This document shows positions 54,932 through 63,898 of a stretch of DNA of 64,000 nt, piece after piece (positions within the stretch are counted from its first letter, which is position 1; every line of letters begins with the position of its first letter). A model generated the notes under the pieces. The model ran no database searches, was not told where the DNA came from, and saw only the letters and a list, made by a program, of their open reading frames with translations. Source of the DNA: Blastococcus xanthinilyticus (GTDB lineage Bacteria; Actinomycetota; Actinomycetes; Mycobacteriales; Geodermatophilaceae); NCBI RefSeq assembly GCF_008124835.1, contig NZ_VNHW01000015.1:28341-92340 (forward strand), given 5' to 3'. The position numbers were made by a program, and so were the translations under genes.

Positions 54932-54999
54932 GGGCCCTCCTCGCCGGCGGTGGTCGGCGTCGCGACGGACCGCGCCGGAGCCGTGCCGGACGCCGCCGA

Positions 55000-56124
55000 T
55001 CACGGGCGCACCCCGGGCGCGAACTTGGGCACCCGCACGGTGACCTTCGTCCCCGCGCCGGGGCCGGTCTCGACGACCAGACCGTAGTCGTCGCCGAAGG
55101 TGGTGCGCAGCCGGGCATCGACGTTGCCCAGCCCCACCGAGTCGACCGAGACGTCACCGGCGAGCGCCCGCCGCACCTTGTCCGGATCCTCGCCGATCCC
55201 GTCGTCCTCGACCGAGATCAGGCACTCCCCGCCCTGGTCGGCGGCGATGATGGTCACCGTCCCGGTGCCCGGCTTGCGTTCCAGACCGTGCCGCACCGCG
55301 TTCTCCACGAGCGGCTGCAGGCAGAGGAACGGGACGGCGACCGGCAGCACCTCCTGCGCCACCCGCAGGGTGACCTGGAGCCGGTCACCGAACCGCGCCT
55401 TCTCCAGCACGAGGTACCGCTCGATCGACCGCAGCTCCTCGGCGAGGGTCGTGTACTCGCCGTGGTGGCTGAAGGAGTACCTCGTGAAGTCGGCGAACTC
55501 CAGCAGGAGCTCCCGTGCCCGCACGGGGTCGGTGCGCACGAACGAGGCGATCGCGGTCAGCGAGTTGTAGATGAAGTGCGGGCTGATCTGCGCCCGCAGC
55601 GCCCGGACCTCGGCCTCCATCAGCCGCGTCCGCGAGGCGTCGAGCTCCGCCAGCTCCAGGTTCCCCGACACCCAGCGGGCGACCTCGGTCACGGCCCGGA
55701 CCAGCCCGGCCGACGCCGACGGGGTGAACGCCTGCAGGGTGCCGACCACCCGGTCCTCGACCACGAGCGGGCTGACGACGACCTGCCGCAGCCCGCAGCC
55801 GCCGTACGAGCAGGGGAAGTCCGCGCGGCCGCGGACGACGGTGCCGCCGGACTCCAGGACGACAGCCGCGAGGGTCGCCGCGTCCCGCTCGTGGTGGCCG
55901 AACCGGCCGTCCCAGGCCAGGGCCGTCACGGTGTCGGTCAGCGCGACGGCCGGAACCCCGAGCAGGTCCCGCAGGTGGCGGATCGCGCGTCCGGCGGAGC
56001 CGCTGGTCAGGCCCTCGCGCAGCTCGGGTGCGGTGAGGGAGGCGGAGTGGAGGGTCCGGAACGTCGCCTGCTCCGCCTCCGTGCCGAGGTGACCGGGGCG
56101 CAGCCAGCGCAGTGCCTCGCGCAT
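55000..56124 (-). CDS. LytS-type histidine kinase with GAF-like domain
   Basis: 374 residues from ATG 56124. No membrane helices are evident, unlike LytS itself. Residues 45-165 form a GAF-like sensor with a Cys pair (PCSYGGCGL, Cys105 and Cys110) and two His (HH at 77-78). Then come the HisK region, with SPHFIYNSLTAIASF carrying the phospho-His, and an HATPase domain (LQPLVENAVRHGLE, VEDDGIGEDP, GLGNVDARL). It pairs with the LytTR regulator 68 bp downstream. The Cys/His set suggests a redox or metal signal, which is inference. Confidence 0.87.
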   Translation of the reverse strand: MREALRWLRPGHLGTEAEQATFRTLHSASLTAPELREGLTSGSAGRAIRHLRDLLGVPAVALTDTVTALAWDGRFGHHERDAATLAAVVLESGGTVVRGRADFPCSYGGCGLRQVVVSPLVVEDRVVGTLQAFTPSASAGLVRAVTEVARWVSGNLELAELDASRTRLMEAEVRALRAQISPHFIYNSLTAIASFVRTDPVRARELLLEFADFTRYSFSHHGEYTTLAEELRSIERYLVLEKARFGDRLQVTLRVAQEVLPVAVPFLCLQPLVENAVRHGLERKPGTGTVTIIAADQGGECLISVEDDGIGEDPDKVRRALAGDVSVDSVGLGNVDARLRTTFGDDYGLVVETGPGAGTKVTVRVPKFAPGVRP

Positions 56125-56298
56125 CGGCGGCGCCTCCCTCCGGGCAGCGGGTCCCGCGGCACCCGACACGGCGTCGGGATGTGGTCGGGGCCACCGTAGG
56201 GGGTTCCCGGCGGGCACGAGGGGAGGAACCGACCGAGACGTGACCGAACCGCCCGATGGGTGTAACGCGCGCTTGACCTGGGTGCGCTGCGATGGGTC

Positions 56299-57621
56299 AT
56301 GGCCGGATCCAGCACGTCGACGGGGTGGTTCCCGGTGGCCCGCGCCGCCGCGGTCGGAACGGCACCGGTGCCCGTCGGCGCCGGCGGGCGGGCGTACGTC
56401 CTGGTCCGGTTGCGGCCCGGCGCGGAGGTGACCGCCTTCCCGGCCCGCTGCCCGCACCGGCTGGTCCCGCTGGCCGCCGGGCACGTCGCGGACGGGCGGC
56501 TGGTGTGCCCGGCGCACGGATGGCGGTTCGACGGCGAGGGCCGCTGCACCGAGATCCCCTCGCTGGGGGCCGACGGCTGCCCACCGCCGCGCGCGGACCC
56601 GGCCGGCCCCTGGGCGGTCGAGGAGCGGCACGGCTGGGTCTGGCTCGCCCCCGAGCCGACTCCCTCCGGCGTCCCACGGCCGGCCGGGGAGCCGCACCCG
56701 GAGCCGGCGCCGCCACCGGGCCCGCCCCGCGGCCGGGTGTTCGACAACCTCGATCCGTCGCTGGCGCACGCCTGGCACCCGGTCGCGCTGTCTCCCGAGC
56801 TCCGGCCGGGCGGGTGGCTGCAGGTCCGGCTGCTCGGCCGCACGTGGACCCTGCGCCGCTCCGGCGACGGCGTGGCCGCCGCGCCCGCGGCCGCCGGCGT
56901 CCGCGAGCGGCTGGGGCTGATCTGGCTGGCGCCGGCGGAGCCGGTCGACGGGCCGATGGAGGTGCCCGAGACCGCGGACCGGCGGTTCGTCCCCGGCTGG
57001 CTGCCGCCCGTCCGGTCCCCAGGCCCGGCCGGTCCGCTCGCCGACACCTTCCTCGACGCGACGCACGGCCCGTTCGTGCACGCCGCCACGATCGGCACGC
57101 CGGACCGGGCCGACGTCGTGCCGGTCGAGGTGCACCCCGAACCGGGTGGCTTCCGGACCGTGCGGGAGCAGTGGGTCGACAACCCGGTGGACCCCGAGGT
57201 GGCCACCGGGGGCCGCCCGCTGCGGCAGCGCCGCCGGACGACCTACGTCTACCGGGCACCGTTCCGGCTGCGGCTCCGGCAGGAGTTCCTGGACTCCGGC
57301 GCCGCGACGACGCTGCTCTACCTGCTGCAGCCCGAGGACCTGGACTCCACCCGCATCTACACCTGCCTGCTGGTCTCCGACGGCCCGGGGATGCCGCTGC
57401 CCACCCCCGGCCGGATGGCCGAGCAGCTGGCGCTGCAGCGGCGCGTCCTCGCCGAGGACGTCCGCTCCCAGGAGCTGCTGGCCGTTCCCGGGCTGCCGCT
57501 GGACCCCCGCGACGAGGTGCACGTGCCGGCCGACCGGGCGGGCGTGGCGCTGCGGCAGGCGCTCTGCGACTTCGCGGCCGCCGCCCGGCGCGCGCGCCCG
57601 GCCGGCCGGGCCGCCGCCTGA
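56299..57621 (+). CDS. Rieske non-haem iron oxygenase with a degenerate second Rieske domain
   Basis: 440 residues from ATG 56299. The N-terminal Rieske centre is intact: CPH at 51-53 and CPAH at 70-73 (Cys51, His53, Cys70, His73). The chain then restarts like a second Rieske domain (about 148-225: AWHPVALSPEL, GGWLQVRLLGRTWTLRR, GLIWLAPAEP) but with no Cys or His ligands. The catalytic domain has FLDATHGPFVHA, with His256, His261 and the bridging Asp253. It is of the phthalate dioxygenase type, which oxidises aromatics or sterol-like rings using an external reductase. No reductase gene is nearby. Confidence 0.82.
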   Translation: MAGSSTSTGWFPVARAAAVGTAPVPVGAGGRAYVLVRLRPGAEVTAFPARCPHRLVPLAAGHVADGRLVCPAHGWRFDGEGRCTEIPSLGADGCPPPRADPAGPWAVEERHGWVWLAPEPTPSGVPRPAGEPHPEPAPPPGPPRGRVFDNLDPSLAHAWHPVALSPELRPGGWLQVRLLGRTWTLRRSGDGVAAAPAAAGVRERLGLIWLAPAEPVDGPMEVPETADRRFVPGWLPPVRSPGPAGPLADTFLDATHGPFVHAATIGTPDRADVVPVEVHPEPGGFRTVREQWVDNPVDPEVATGGRPLRQRRRTTYVYRAPFRLRLRQEFLDSGAATTLLYLLQPEDLDSTRIYTCLLVSDGPGMPLPTPGRMAEQLALQRRVLAEDVRSQELLAVPGLPLDPRDEVHVPADRAGVALRQALCDFAAAARRARPAGRAAA

Positions 57622-57625
57622 CCGC

Positions 57626-57772
57626 TCACGCCTCCTCGATCCGCTCCCCGCACCGGGGGCAGCGGGTCGGCGGGTCCTCCTCCGCCAGGCCGCCGCAGGC
57701 CGGGCAGACCCGGCGCAGCCAGCAGGCGGGGTCGCCGCCGTCGTCGTCCGGGGGGCTCGGGTGCTCGGCCAC
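57626..57772 (-). CDS. 48-residue zinc-ribbon protein
   Basis: A small gene read from GTG 57772, with ggagg 5 bases upstream. It begins VAEHPSPPDDD and contains two Cys pairs, VCPACGG and RCPRCGE, 17 residues apart between first cysteines, then ends RIEEA and a stop. This is a classic single zinc ribbon. It is convergent with the Rieske gene, 4 bp between stops. Function unknown; such small ribbons can be regulators or assembly factors. Confidence 0.7.
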   Translation of the reverse strand: MAEHPSPPDDDGGDPACWLRRVCPACGGLAEEDPPTRCPRCGERIEEA

Positions 57773-57882
57773 GCGCGCCTCCGCCCAATGCGACAAATTC
57801 GTTGCGGTCCATCCGGCCGTGCCGCCCCCGGCTCCCCGCGGGGTAGGGGCAGACGGTCGTACGCCACCTCGGAAGGACCAGC

Positions 57883-58473
57883 ATGCACCGCCGTCCGCAC
57901 ACCCGTCCGTTCGCCGCCCTGCTGTTCGCCGCGGCCCTCCCCCTGGCCGCCTGCGGCGGCGTCGCCGACGAGGAGGAGTCGGCCAACCCGATCGAGGAGA
58001 TCGGCACGGAGGTCGATGGCGGGAACGCGGGCCCCGACGAGGCCGTCACCGAGGACGTCAGCCTCGCCGACGTCGAGCTGCCCTACCCGGAGGACGGCGT
58101 CTACAGCGCCGGCGAGGAGGTGCCGCTGTGGTTCGCGGTGACCAACTCCGGCTCCGACCCGGTCGCGCTCGACGCGATCACCGGTGAGGACTTCACCGAG
58201 GCCGTGCTGCGCGACGAGGGTGGCGACGACCAGCCGGTCTCCGCGCTCGAGGTCCCGGGCAACGACAACCTGTACGTGGGCGCGCCGGACCTGCCGTCGG
58301 TCGTGCTGGTCGGGCTCGACCGCGACCTGCGGTCCTCGCAGTCCATCCCGGTCGTGTTCTCCTTCGCCAACGGCCAGGAGGTGGAGGTCGACGCGATGGT
58401 CGCCGCCGAACCCACCAACGGTGTGGGCGGGGACGTGCCGGAGCCGGACGAGGACCCGACGCCGCAGGACTGA
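57883..58473 (+). CDS. Exported lipoprotein, LpqE/PCuAC-like
   Basis: 196 residues from ATG 57883 with cggaagg upstream. The signal peptide ends in LPLAAC (Cys at 24). The mature domain has LADVELPYPEDGVYSAGEEV, LWFAVTNSGSDPVAL and NDNLYVGAPDLPSVVLVGL, as in actinobacterial LpqE-like proteins, whose fold resembles copper chaperone PCu(A)C. The PCuAC copper ligands (His/Met pair) are not evident, so copper binding is doubtful. Acidic ends surround the domain. Confidence 0.65.
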   Translation: MHRRPHTRPFAALLFAAALPLAACGGVADEEESANPIEEIGTEVDGGNAGPDEAVTEDVSLADVELPYPEDGVYSAGEEVPLWFAVTNSGSDPVALDAITGEDFTEAVLRDEGGDDQPVSALEVPGNDNLYVGAPDLPSVVLVGLDRDLRSSQSIPVVFSFANGQEVEVDAMVAAEPTNGVGGDVPEPDEDPTPQD

Positions 58474-58548
58474 TCCACCCCCGGGGGGACGCGCGGATCA
58501 TCCCGAGGGGCGACGAGATCCCCGGCGGCGCTCCCTAGGCTCGGCAGC

Positions 58549-59733
58549 ATGGACCGGTCCGCCCCCGTCGAGCAGCTGTCGGCGTGGCTGCGGGAACGAC
58601 CGTTCCTCGTCGACCTGGCGCTGGCGGTCGCGATCGGCCTGGTGACGGTCGTGCTGCCGGCCGGGTCGTACTGGCAGGAGGAGGAGGCCGCCTTCGTCGT
58701 CGGCGTGCTCCTGGTGGCGCCGCTCGCGTGGCGCCGCCGGGCGCCGCTAGCCGCGGCGGCGGTCGTGATCGCGGCCGGGCTGCTGGAGCTGAGACTCTCC
58801 TCGCAGTTCCTCGCGGCGAACTACGCCGCGCTGGTGATGGTCTACTCGCTGGCCGCTTACGCCCCGCGCTGGGCAGGCCGGGCCGGGCTCGCGATCGGGC
58901 TCGTCGGCGCCGTGCTCGCCAGCCTCCGCTACTACTCGCCCAGCCCCGTCGACGCGGCCTTCCCCGCGGCCTCCATCGGTGTCGCCGTCGTCGCCGCGTG
59001 GGCCCTGGGCGACCTGCGCCGCGCGCGGGCGCTCCGGGTGGCCGGCCTGGAGGAGCGGGCCCGGCTGCTGGAGCTGGAACGCGACCAGGAGATGCGGCTG
59101 GCGGCCACCGCCGAGCGCGCCCGCATCGCACGGGAGATGCACGACGTCGTCGCGCACTCGCTGTCGGTCGTCATCGCCCAGGCCGACGGCGGCCGCTACG
59201 CCGGCCGGACCGATCCGCAGGCCGCCACCGACGCGCTGGAGGCGATCTCGGCCACGGGCCGGCAGGCGCTCACCGACATGCGCGCACTGCTCGGCGTCCT
59301 CCGGGACGGCGGTGGCGAGGAGTACGCCCCGCAGCCGGACGTCGCCGCCATCCCCACCCTGGTGGAGGACGTGCGGGCCAGCGGGCTCGACGTCGACCTG
59401 ATCGTCGAGGGCACCCCGCAGCCGCTGCCGGCCGGCCCGCAGCTGGCCGCCTACCGGATCGTGCAGGAGTCGCTCACCAACGTGCTCAAGCATGCCGGCC
59501 CGGCCGGCCGCGCCTGGGTGCGCCTGCAGTGGCGGCCCGACGCGCTGGAGCTGTCGGTGCTCGACGACGGCCGGGGCGCGGCCGCCGCGGTGGCCGGCTC
59601 CGACGGCCAGGGACAGGGGCTGCGCGGGATGCGGGAGCGCGCCGAGCTGCACGGCGGGCGGCTGGAGGCCGGGCCCCGGCACGGCGGGGGGTTCGGCGTG
59701 CACGCGGCACTGCCCTACCGTGCACGGCGATGA
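58549..59733 (+). CDS. Sensor histidine kinase, HisKA_3 type
   Basis: 394 residues from ATG 58549. Four to five membrane helices (about 22-165) form the N-terminus. A coiled linker leads to the dimerisation H-box EMHDVVAHSLSVVIAQADGG, with the phospho-His in MHD. The ATPase domain has ESLTNVLKHAGPAGRA (N-box), VLDDGRGA (G1) and GLRGMRERAELHGG (G2). It overlaps the LuxR regulator start by 4 bp; together they resemble the DesK/LiaS class that senses membrane state or cell-envelope stress. Confidence 0.9.
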   Translation: MDRSAPVEQLSAWLRERPFLVDLALAVAIGLVTVVLPAGSYWQEEEAAFVVGVLLVAPLAWRRRAPLAAAAVVIAAGLLELRLSSQFLAANYAALVMVYSLAAYAPRWAGRAGLAIGLVGAVLASLRYYSPSPVDAAFPAASIGVAVVAAWALGDLRRARALRVAGLEERARLLELERDQEMRLAATAERARIAREMHDVVAHSLSVVIAQADGGRYAGRTDPQAATDALEAISATGRQALTDMRALLGVLRDGGGEEYAPQPDVAAIPTLVEDVRASGLDVDLIVEGTPQPLPAGPQLAAYRIVQESLTNVLKHAGPAGRAWVRLQWRPDALELSVLDDGRGAAAAVAGSDGQGQGLRGMRERAELHGGRLEAGPRHGGGFGVHAALPYRARR

Positions 59734-60422
59734 GCGCGATCCGGGTCGTCCTCGTGGACGACCAGCAGATGGTCCGGGCCGGCTTCCGCATGGTCATCGA
59801 CTCCCAGCCCGACCTGACCGTCGTCGGCGAGGCCGGGGACGGCGCGGCGGCGGTCGAGCTCCTGGGCCGCGTCCCCGCCGACGTCGTGCTCATGGACATC
59901 CGTATGCCGGGCATCGACGGCATCGAGGCGACCCGGCAGGTGACGGCGCTGCCCGAGCCCCCGCGGGTCGTCGTCCTCACCACCTTCGACCTCGACGAGT
60001 ACGTCGTCGCGGCCATCGGCGCGGGGGCCAGCGGCTTCCTGCTCAAGGACGCCGCTCCGGAGGACATGCTCGACGCGGTGCGCACCGTGCACGCCGGTGA
60101 CTCGGTGATCGCGGCCAGCTCCACCCGCCGGCTGCTGCAGCACGTCGCGCCGATGCTGCGCGGCGGGGCGGCGGCGGCGCCGTCCGGCGAGGACCCGGGC
60201 GTGGCCGCGCTCACCGCCCGGGAGCGCGAGGTGCTGGAGCAGATGGCGTACGGCGCCACCAACAGCGAGATCGCCGCCCACTTCTTCGTGAGCGAGGCGA
60301 CGGTGAAGACCCACGTCGGCCGGGTGCTGGCCAAGACCGGCTCCCGCGACCGGGTGCAGGCCGTCGTCCTCGCCTACCGCACCGGCCTGGTCGCCCCGGC
60401 GGACCTGCTCCGCAACGCCTGA
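59730..60422 (+). CDS. LuxR-type (NarL family) response regulator
   Basis: 230 residues from ATG 59730. The receiver has VVLVDDQQMVRAGF and Asp in VVLMDIRMPGIDG, with TTFDLDEYVVAAI and the Lys of FLLKDAAPEDM. The LuxR domain reads LTAREREVLEQMAYGATNSE and FVSEATVKTHVGRVLAKTG. It is the cognate partner of the overlapping kinase gene. The ABC exporter that begins 242 bp downstream is a plausible target. Confidence 0.92.
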   Translation: MSAIRVVLVDDQQMVRAGFRMVIDSQPDLTVVGEAGDGAAAVELLGRVPADVVLMDIRMPGIDGIEATRQVTALPEPPRVVVLTTFDLDEYVVAAIGAGASGFLLKDAAPEDMLDAVRTVHAGDSVIAASSTRRLLQHVAPMLRGGAAAAPSGEDPGVAALTAREREVLEQMAYGATNSEIAAHFFVSEATVKTHVGRVLAKTGSRDRVQAVVLAYRTGLVAPADLLRNA

Positions 60423-60437
60423 CGGGCCCGCGCCCCT

Positions 60438-60499
60438 GGGCATAGGAAGCTATACGTGCGGATCGAGGGCCCCATCCGCCGGTAAAGCTTCCTATGCCC
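60438..60499. terminator. 14-bp perfect inverted repeat, AT-rich for its surroundings
   Basis: gggcataggaagct (60438-60451) and agcttcctatgccc (60486-60499) pair perfectly across a 34-base spacer. It lies 16 bp past the LuxR stop and may be a terminator. The tata and ggtaaagctt content is unusual for this DNA, so an old insertion or a protein-binding site is possible. Confidence 0.5.
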
Positions 60500-60663
60500 C
60501 CGGGGGGTCCGCGCCGAGGCCGAGTCCACCCGCAGCATGACGGCCAGTCCACCCGAGGGACGACCGCGGCGGTTGCCGGGACCAGCCCCTGCTCCGACGC
60601 GGGAGGAGGCCTCCGGGCGGCAGCGTGGGCACCGTCGAAGAAGCCCGTTCCCGGAGGTGCGCA

Positions 60664-61437
60664 GTGCCCGTTCCCGTCATGACCGTCCCAGGTGAGCCGC
60701 CGGCCGCCCTCGCCGGCGCCGCGGTGCGCGCCACCGGCCTGCGCAAGACCTACGGCGGCGGGGAGACCGCCGTGCACGCCCTCGCCGGCGTGGACGTCGC
60801 CTTCGCCCGCGGCGAGTTCACCGCGATCATGGGGCCCTCGGGGTCGGGGAAGTCCACGCTCATGCACTGCCTGGCCGGGCTGGACACCGCCAGCGCCGGG
60901 CAGGTCTGGCTGGGCGACACGGAGCTGACCAGCCTGCACGACGACGAGCTGACCGGCCTGCGCCGCTCGCGGATCGGCTTCGTCTTCCAGGCGTTCAACC
61001 TGCTCCCGGTGCTGCCCGCCCGGGACAACATCGTGCTGCCGATGCAGCTGGCCGGCCAGCGCCCCGACCCGGTCTGGTTCGACGACGTCGTCGCGCGGCT
61101 CGGGCTGCGCGAGCGGCTGGGCCACCGCCCGCACGAGCTCTCCGGCGGCCAGCAGCAGCGGGTCGCCATCGCCCGCGCCCTCCTGCCCCGCCCGGACGTC
61201 GTCTTCGCCGACGAGCCCACCGGCAACCTGGACTCCCGCTCCGGCGCCGAGGTGCTCGGGCTGCTGCGCTCCAGCGTCCGGGAGACCGGCCAGACCGTCG
61301 TCATGGTCACCCACGACCCGTCCGCCGCCGCCTACGCCGACCGCGTGGTGCTGCTGGCCGACGGTCGGCTGGCCGGCGAGCTGGCCGACCCGACCGCGGA
61401 GACGGTCCTCGACGCGCTGCGCGGGCTGGGTGCCTGA
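60664..61437 (+). CDS. ABC transporter ATPase (MacB/LolD type)
   Basis: 257 residues from GTG 60664, with ggaggt 6 bases upstream. Walker A is GPSGSGKST, the signature is LSGGQQQRVAIARAL, and Walker B is VVFADEPTGNLD, the LolD/MacB form. It powers the FtsX-domain permease that follows, whose start lies 1 bp after this stop (or overlaps it if GTG 61430 is used). The pair is probably an exporter or mechanotransmission system for peptides or lipoproteins. Confidence 0.92.
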   Translation: MPVPVMTVPGEPPAALAGAAVRATGLRKTYGGGETAVHALAGVDVAFARGEFTAIMGPSGSGKSTLMHCLAGLDTASAGQVWLGDTELTSLHDDELTGLRRSRIGFVFQAFNLLPVLPARDNIVLPMQLAGQRPDPVWFDDVVARLGLRERLGHRPHELSGGQQQRVAIARALLPRPDVVFADEPTGNLDSRSGAEVLGLLRSSVRETGQTVVMVTHDPSAAAYADRVVLLADGRLAGELADPTAETVLDALRGLGA

Positions 61438-61438
61438 C

Positions 61439-63898
61439 ATGCGCAGCGTCACCCTTGCCACCGTCCGGGCGCACGCCGCCCGGCTGGTGGCCTCCACCCT
61501 GGCGATCGTCATCGCCGTCGGCTTCGTCGTCGCCACCCTGGTCCTCAACGAGACCTCCCGCGCCACGCTGCTGGAAGCCGTGGGCGCCCCCTACGTCGGC
61601 ACGGAGGCCGTGGTCACCTCCGACGACGGCTCAGGCCTCGGCGACGAGCTGGACCGCGTCGCCGCGCTGGACGGCGTCGCCGCGGTCGACGGCACGTGGG
61701 AGACCGGTGTCCAGGCCCTGCTGCCCGGCCGCACGGGCGCCCAGTACCTCCTCGCCGAGTCGGTCGCCGACGCCCCCGCCCTGCGCTGGCAGTCGATGTC
61801 GGCCGGCACCCTCCCCGACGCGCCCGGCGAGATCGCCGTGAGCGAGCGCACCGGCGCCGCCGTCGGCGACATGATCGACCTCACGTACTTCGCGATGGAC
61901 GGCGCCGAGCGCGACGCCAGCGCCACGGTCACCGGCGTGGTCGACCTGGGCGGGGATCCGACGGCCGGCACCTACGGCCGGATCTGGGGCACGACCGACC
62001 AGCTCAAGGACTGGGGCGCGATGGACCCGACCGAGCTGCGGGTGGCCGGGGCCGACGGCGTGCCGGCCGGGGACGTGGTGCAGCAGGTCGCCACGGCCCT
62101 CGCCGACCGGCCGGTCGCGGTGCGCACCGGCACCGAGCAGGCCGAGGCGGCCGCCGCCCAGCTGACCGGCGACACGATGGCCCTCACCGCCGTGCTGCTG
62201 GTCTTCGCCACGGTCGCGGTGCTGGTCGCGGGCCTGGTCATCGCCAACACCTTCGCCGTCCTGCTGGCGCAGCGGACCCGCGAGCTGGCGCTGCTGCGCT
62301 GCGTCGGCGCGACCGCGCGCCAGGTGCGCCGCAGCGTGCTCGGGGAGGCGGTGCTCACCGGCCTCGCGGCGTCGGTCATCGGCGTCCTGGCCGGCATCGG
62401 TCTGGCCGCCGGCGTCTCGGCGATCGCCGAGGCCGCCGACTCCCCCGTCCCGCTGTCGGGCCTGTCCGTGCCCCTGGTCGCGATCGTCGCCGGCCTGGTC
62501 GTGGGCACGGGCACCACCCTGCTCGCCGCGCTCGCCCCCGCCCGGGGCGCCACGAAGGTCGCGCCCCTCGCCGCACTCCGGCCGGCCGATCCCGCGCCGC
62601 TGCGGTCGCGGGGCGGCGTCCTGCGCCTGGTGCTGGGCCTGCTGCTCGTCGTCCCGGGAGTGCTCCTGATGGGGCTCGGGATCGTGCTGTCCGACGTCCT
62701 CATCACGCTGCCGGGCGGGGCGCTGAGCTTCCTCGGCGTCGTCCTGCTCGCCCAGCGGGCCGTGCCCCCGGTCGTGGGCGCCGTCGGCCGGCTCGCCGCC
62801 CGGCTGGGCGGCGTGCCGGGCCGGCTCGCCGCCGGCAACGCCACCCGCAACCCCCGGCGGACGGCGGCCACGGCGACCGCGCTGCTCATCGGCGTCACCC
62901 TGACCACCGCCATGGTGGTCGGCGCGGCCTCGACCCGGGCCACGGCGCAGGCCGGCCTGGCCGCGCAGTACCCCACCGACGTGATCGTCTCCGGCGGCGA
63001 GACGATGCCGGCGTCACTGCCGGGCCGGCTGGCCGCGGTCGACGGCGTGGTGGCCGCCTCCTCCCTGACCGGCGCGACGGTGGTCGGTCCGGACGGCGAG
63101 GAGACCGGCGTGGCGGGGATGGACGCCGCCACCGCCGCGCCGGTGATGCGCTCGACCGGTGACGTGCCGATCCCCGCCGCGGGCGAGGTCGTGCTGCCGT
63201 GGTGGGCGAAGTCGAGCTGGGAGATCCCGGTCGGCGACCCGGTCACCTTCACCGCCGGCGACCGGACGGCGACCCTCACCGCCCTCTACGGCGACGTGGA
63301 GCGACCCACGCTCCCCGCCGCCGAGCTGACCCGGCTCGCCCCCGACGCCGCCGTCGACACCGTCTGGCTGCGGCTGGTCGACGACGCCGACCAGGCCGAC
63401 GTGATCGACGAGATCACCGACGTGGCGGGCGCGGCGATGCCGTTCTCCTATGTCACCGGGCTGGCCAGCGAGCGCGCCGCGATCGACTCGGTGCTCGACG
63501 TGCTGCTGCTGGTCGTCACCGGGCTGCTGGGCGTGGCCGTGGTGATCGCCCTCATCGGGGTGGGAAACACCCTCGCCCTGTCGGTGGTCGAGCGGCGCCA
63601 GGAGAACGGGCTGCTGCGGGCGCTCGGGCTGACCCGGGGCCAGCTGCGCGGGCTGCTCGCCTGGGAGGCGACGCTGGTGGCCGGCGTGGCGGCGGTGCTC
63701 GGGGTGCTGCTCGGCAGCGCCTACGGGCTGATCGGCGTCGCCTCGGTGCTCGGGTCCTACGGCGAGCTGGTGCTCAGCATGCCGTGGCTGCAGGTGGCCG
63801 CGATAGTCGTGGTGGCCACGGTCGCCGGGCTCCTGGCGTCGGTCCTGCCGGCCCGCCGCGCCGCCCGCACCGCGCCGGTGGCCGCGATCGCCGGCTGA
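61439..63898 (+). CDS. ABC transporter permease, two FtsX domains (MacB-like family)
   Basis: 819 residues from ATG 61439; GTG 61430 is an in-frame alternative. Eight or so helices: one at the N-terminus, then a MacB-type periplasmic domain (about 45-240), a first FtsX block with helices near 250, 300 and 345, a pair of central helices near 400-430, a second external domain (about 480-680) and a last FtsX block (about 690-819). AAQLTGDTMALTAVLLVFAT and QRTRELALLRCVGAT are typical of the family. It works with the ATPase just upstream. Confidence 0.9.
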   Translation: MRSVTLATVRAHAARLVASTLAIVIAVGFVVATLVLNETSRATLLEAVGAPYVGTEAVVTSDDGSGLGDELDRVAALDGVAAVDGTWETGVQALLPGRTGAQYLLAESVADAPALRWQSMSAGTLPDAPGEIAVSERTGAAVGDMIDLTYFAMDGAERDASATVTGVVDLGGDPTAGTYGRIWGTTDQLKDWGAMDPTELRVAGADGVPAGDVVQQVATALADRPVAVRTGTEQAEAAAAQLTGDTMALTAVLLVFATVAVLVAGLVIANTFAVLLAQRTRELALLRCVGATARQVRRSVLGEAVLTGLAASVIGVLAGIGLAAGVSAIAEAADSPVPLSGLSVPLVAIVAGLVVGTGTTLLAALAPARGATKVAPLAALRPADPAPLRSRGGVLRLVLGLLLVVPGVLLMGLGIVLSDVLITLPGGALSFLGVVLLAQRAVPPVVGAVGRLAARLGGVPGRLAAGNATRNPRRTAATATALLIGVTLTTAMVVGAASTRATAQAGLAAQYPTDVIVSGGETMPASLPGRLAAVDGVVAASSLTGATVVGPDGEETGVAGMDAATAAPVMRSTGDVPIPAAGEVVLPWWAKSSWEIPVGDPVTFTAGDRTATLTALYGDVERPTLPAAELTRLAPDAAVDTVWLRLVDDADQADVIDEITDVAGAAMPFSYVTGLASERAAIDSVLDVLLLVVTGLLGVAVVIALIGVGNTLALSVVERRQENGLLRALGLTRGQLRGLLAWEATLVAGVAAVLGVLLGSAYGLIGVASVLGSYGELVLSMPWLQVAAIVVVATVAGLLASVLPARRAARTAPVAAIAG

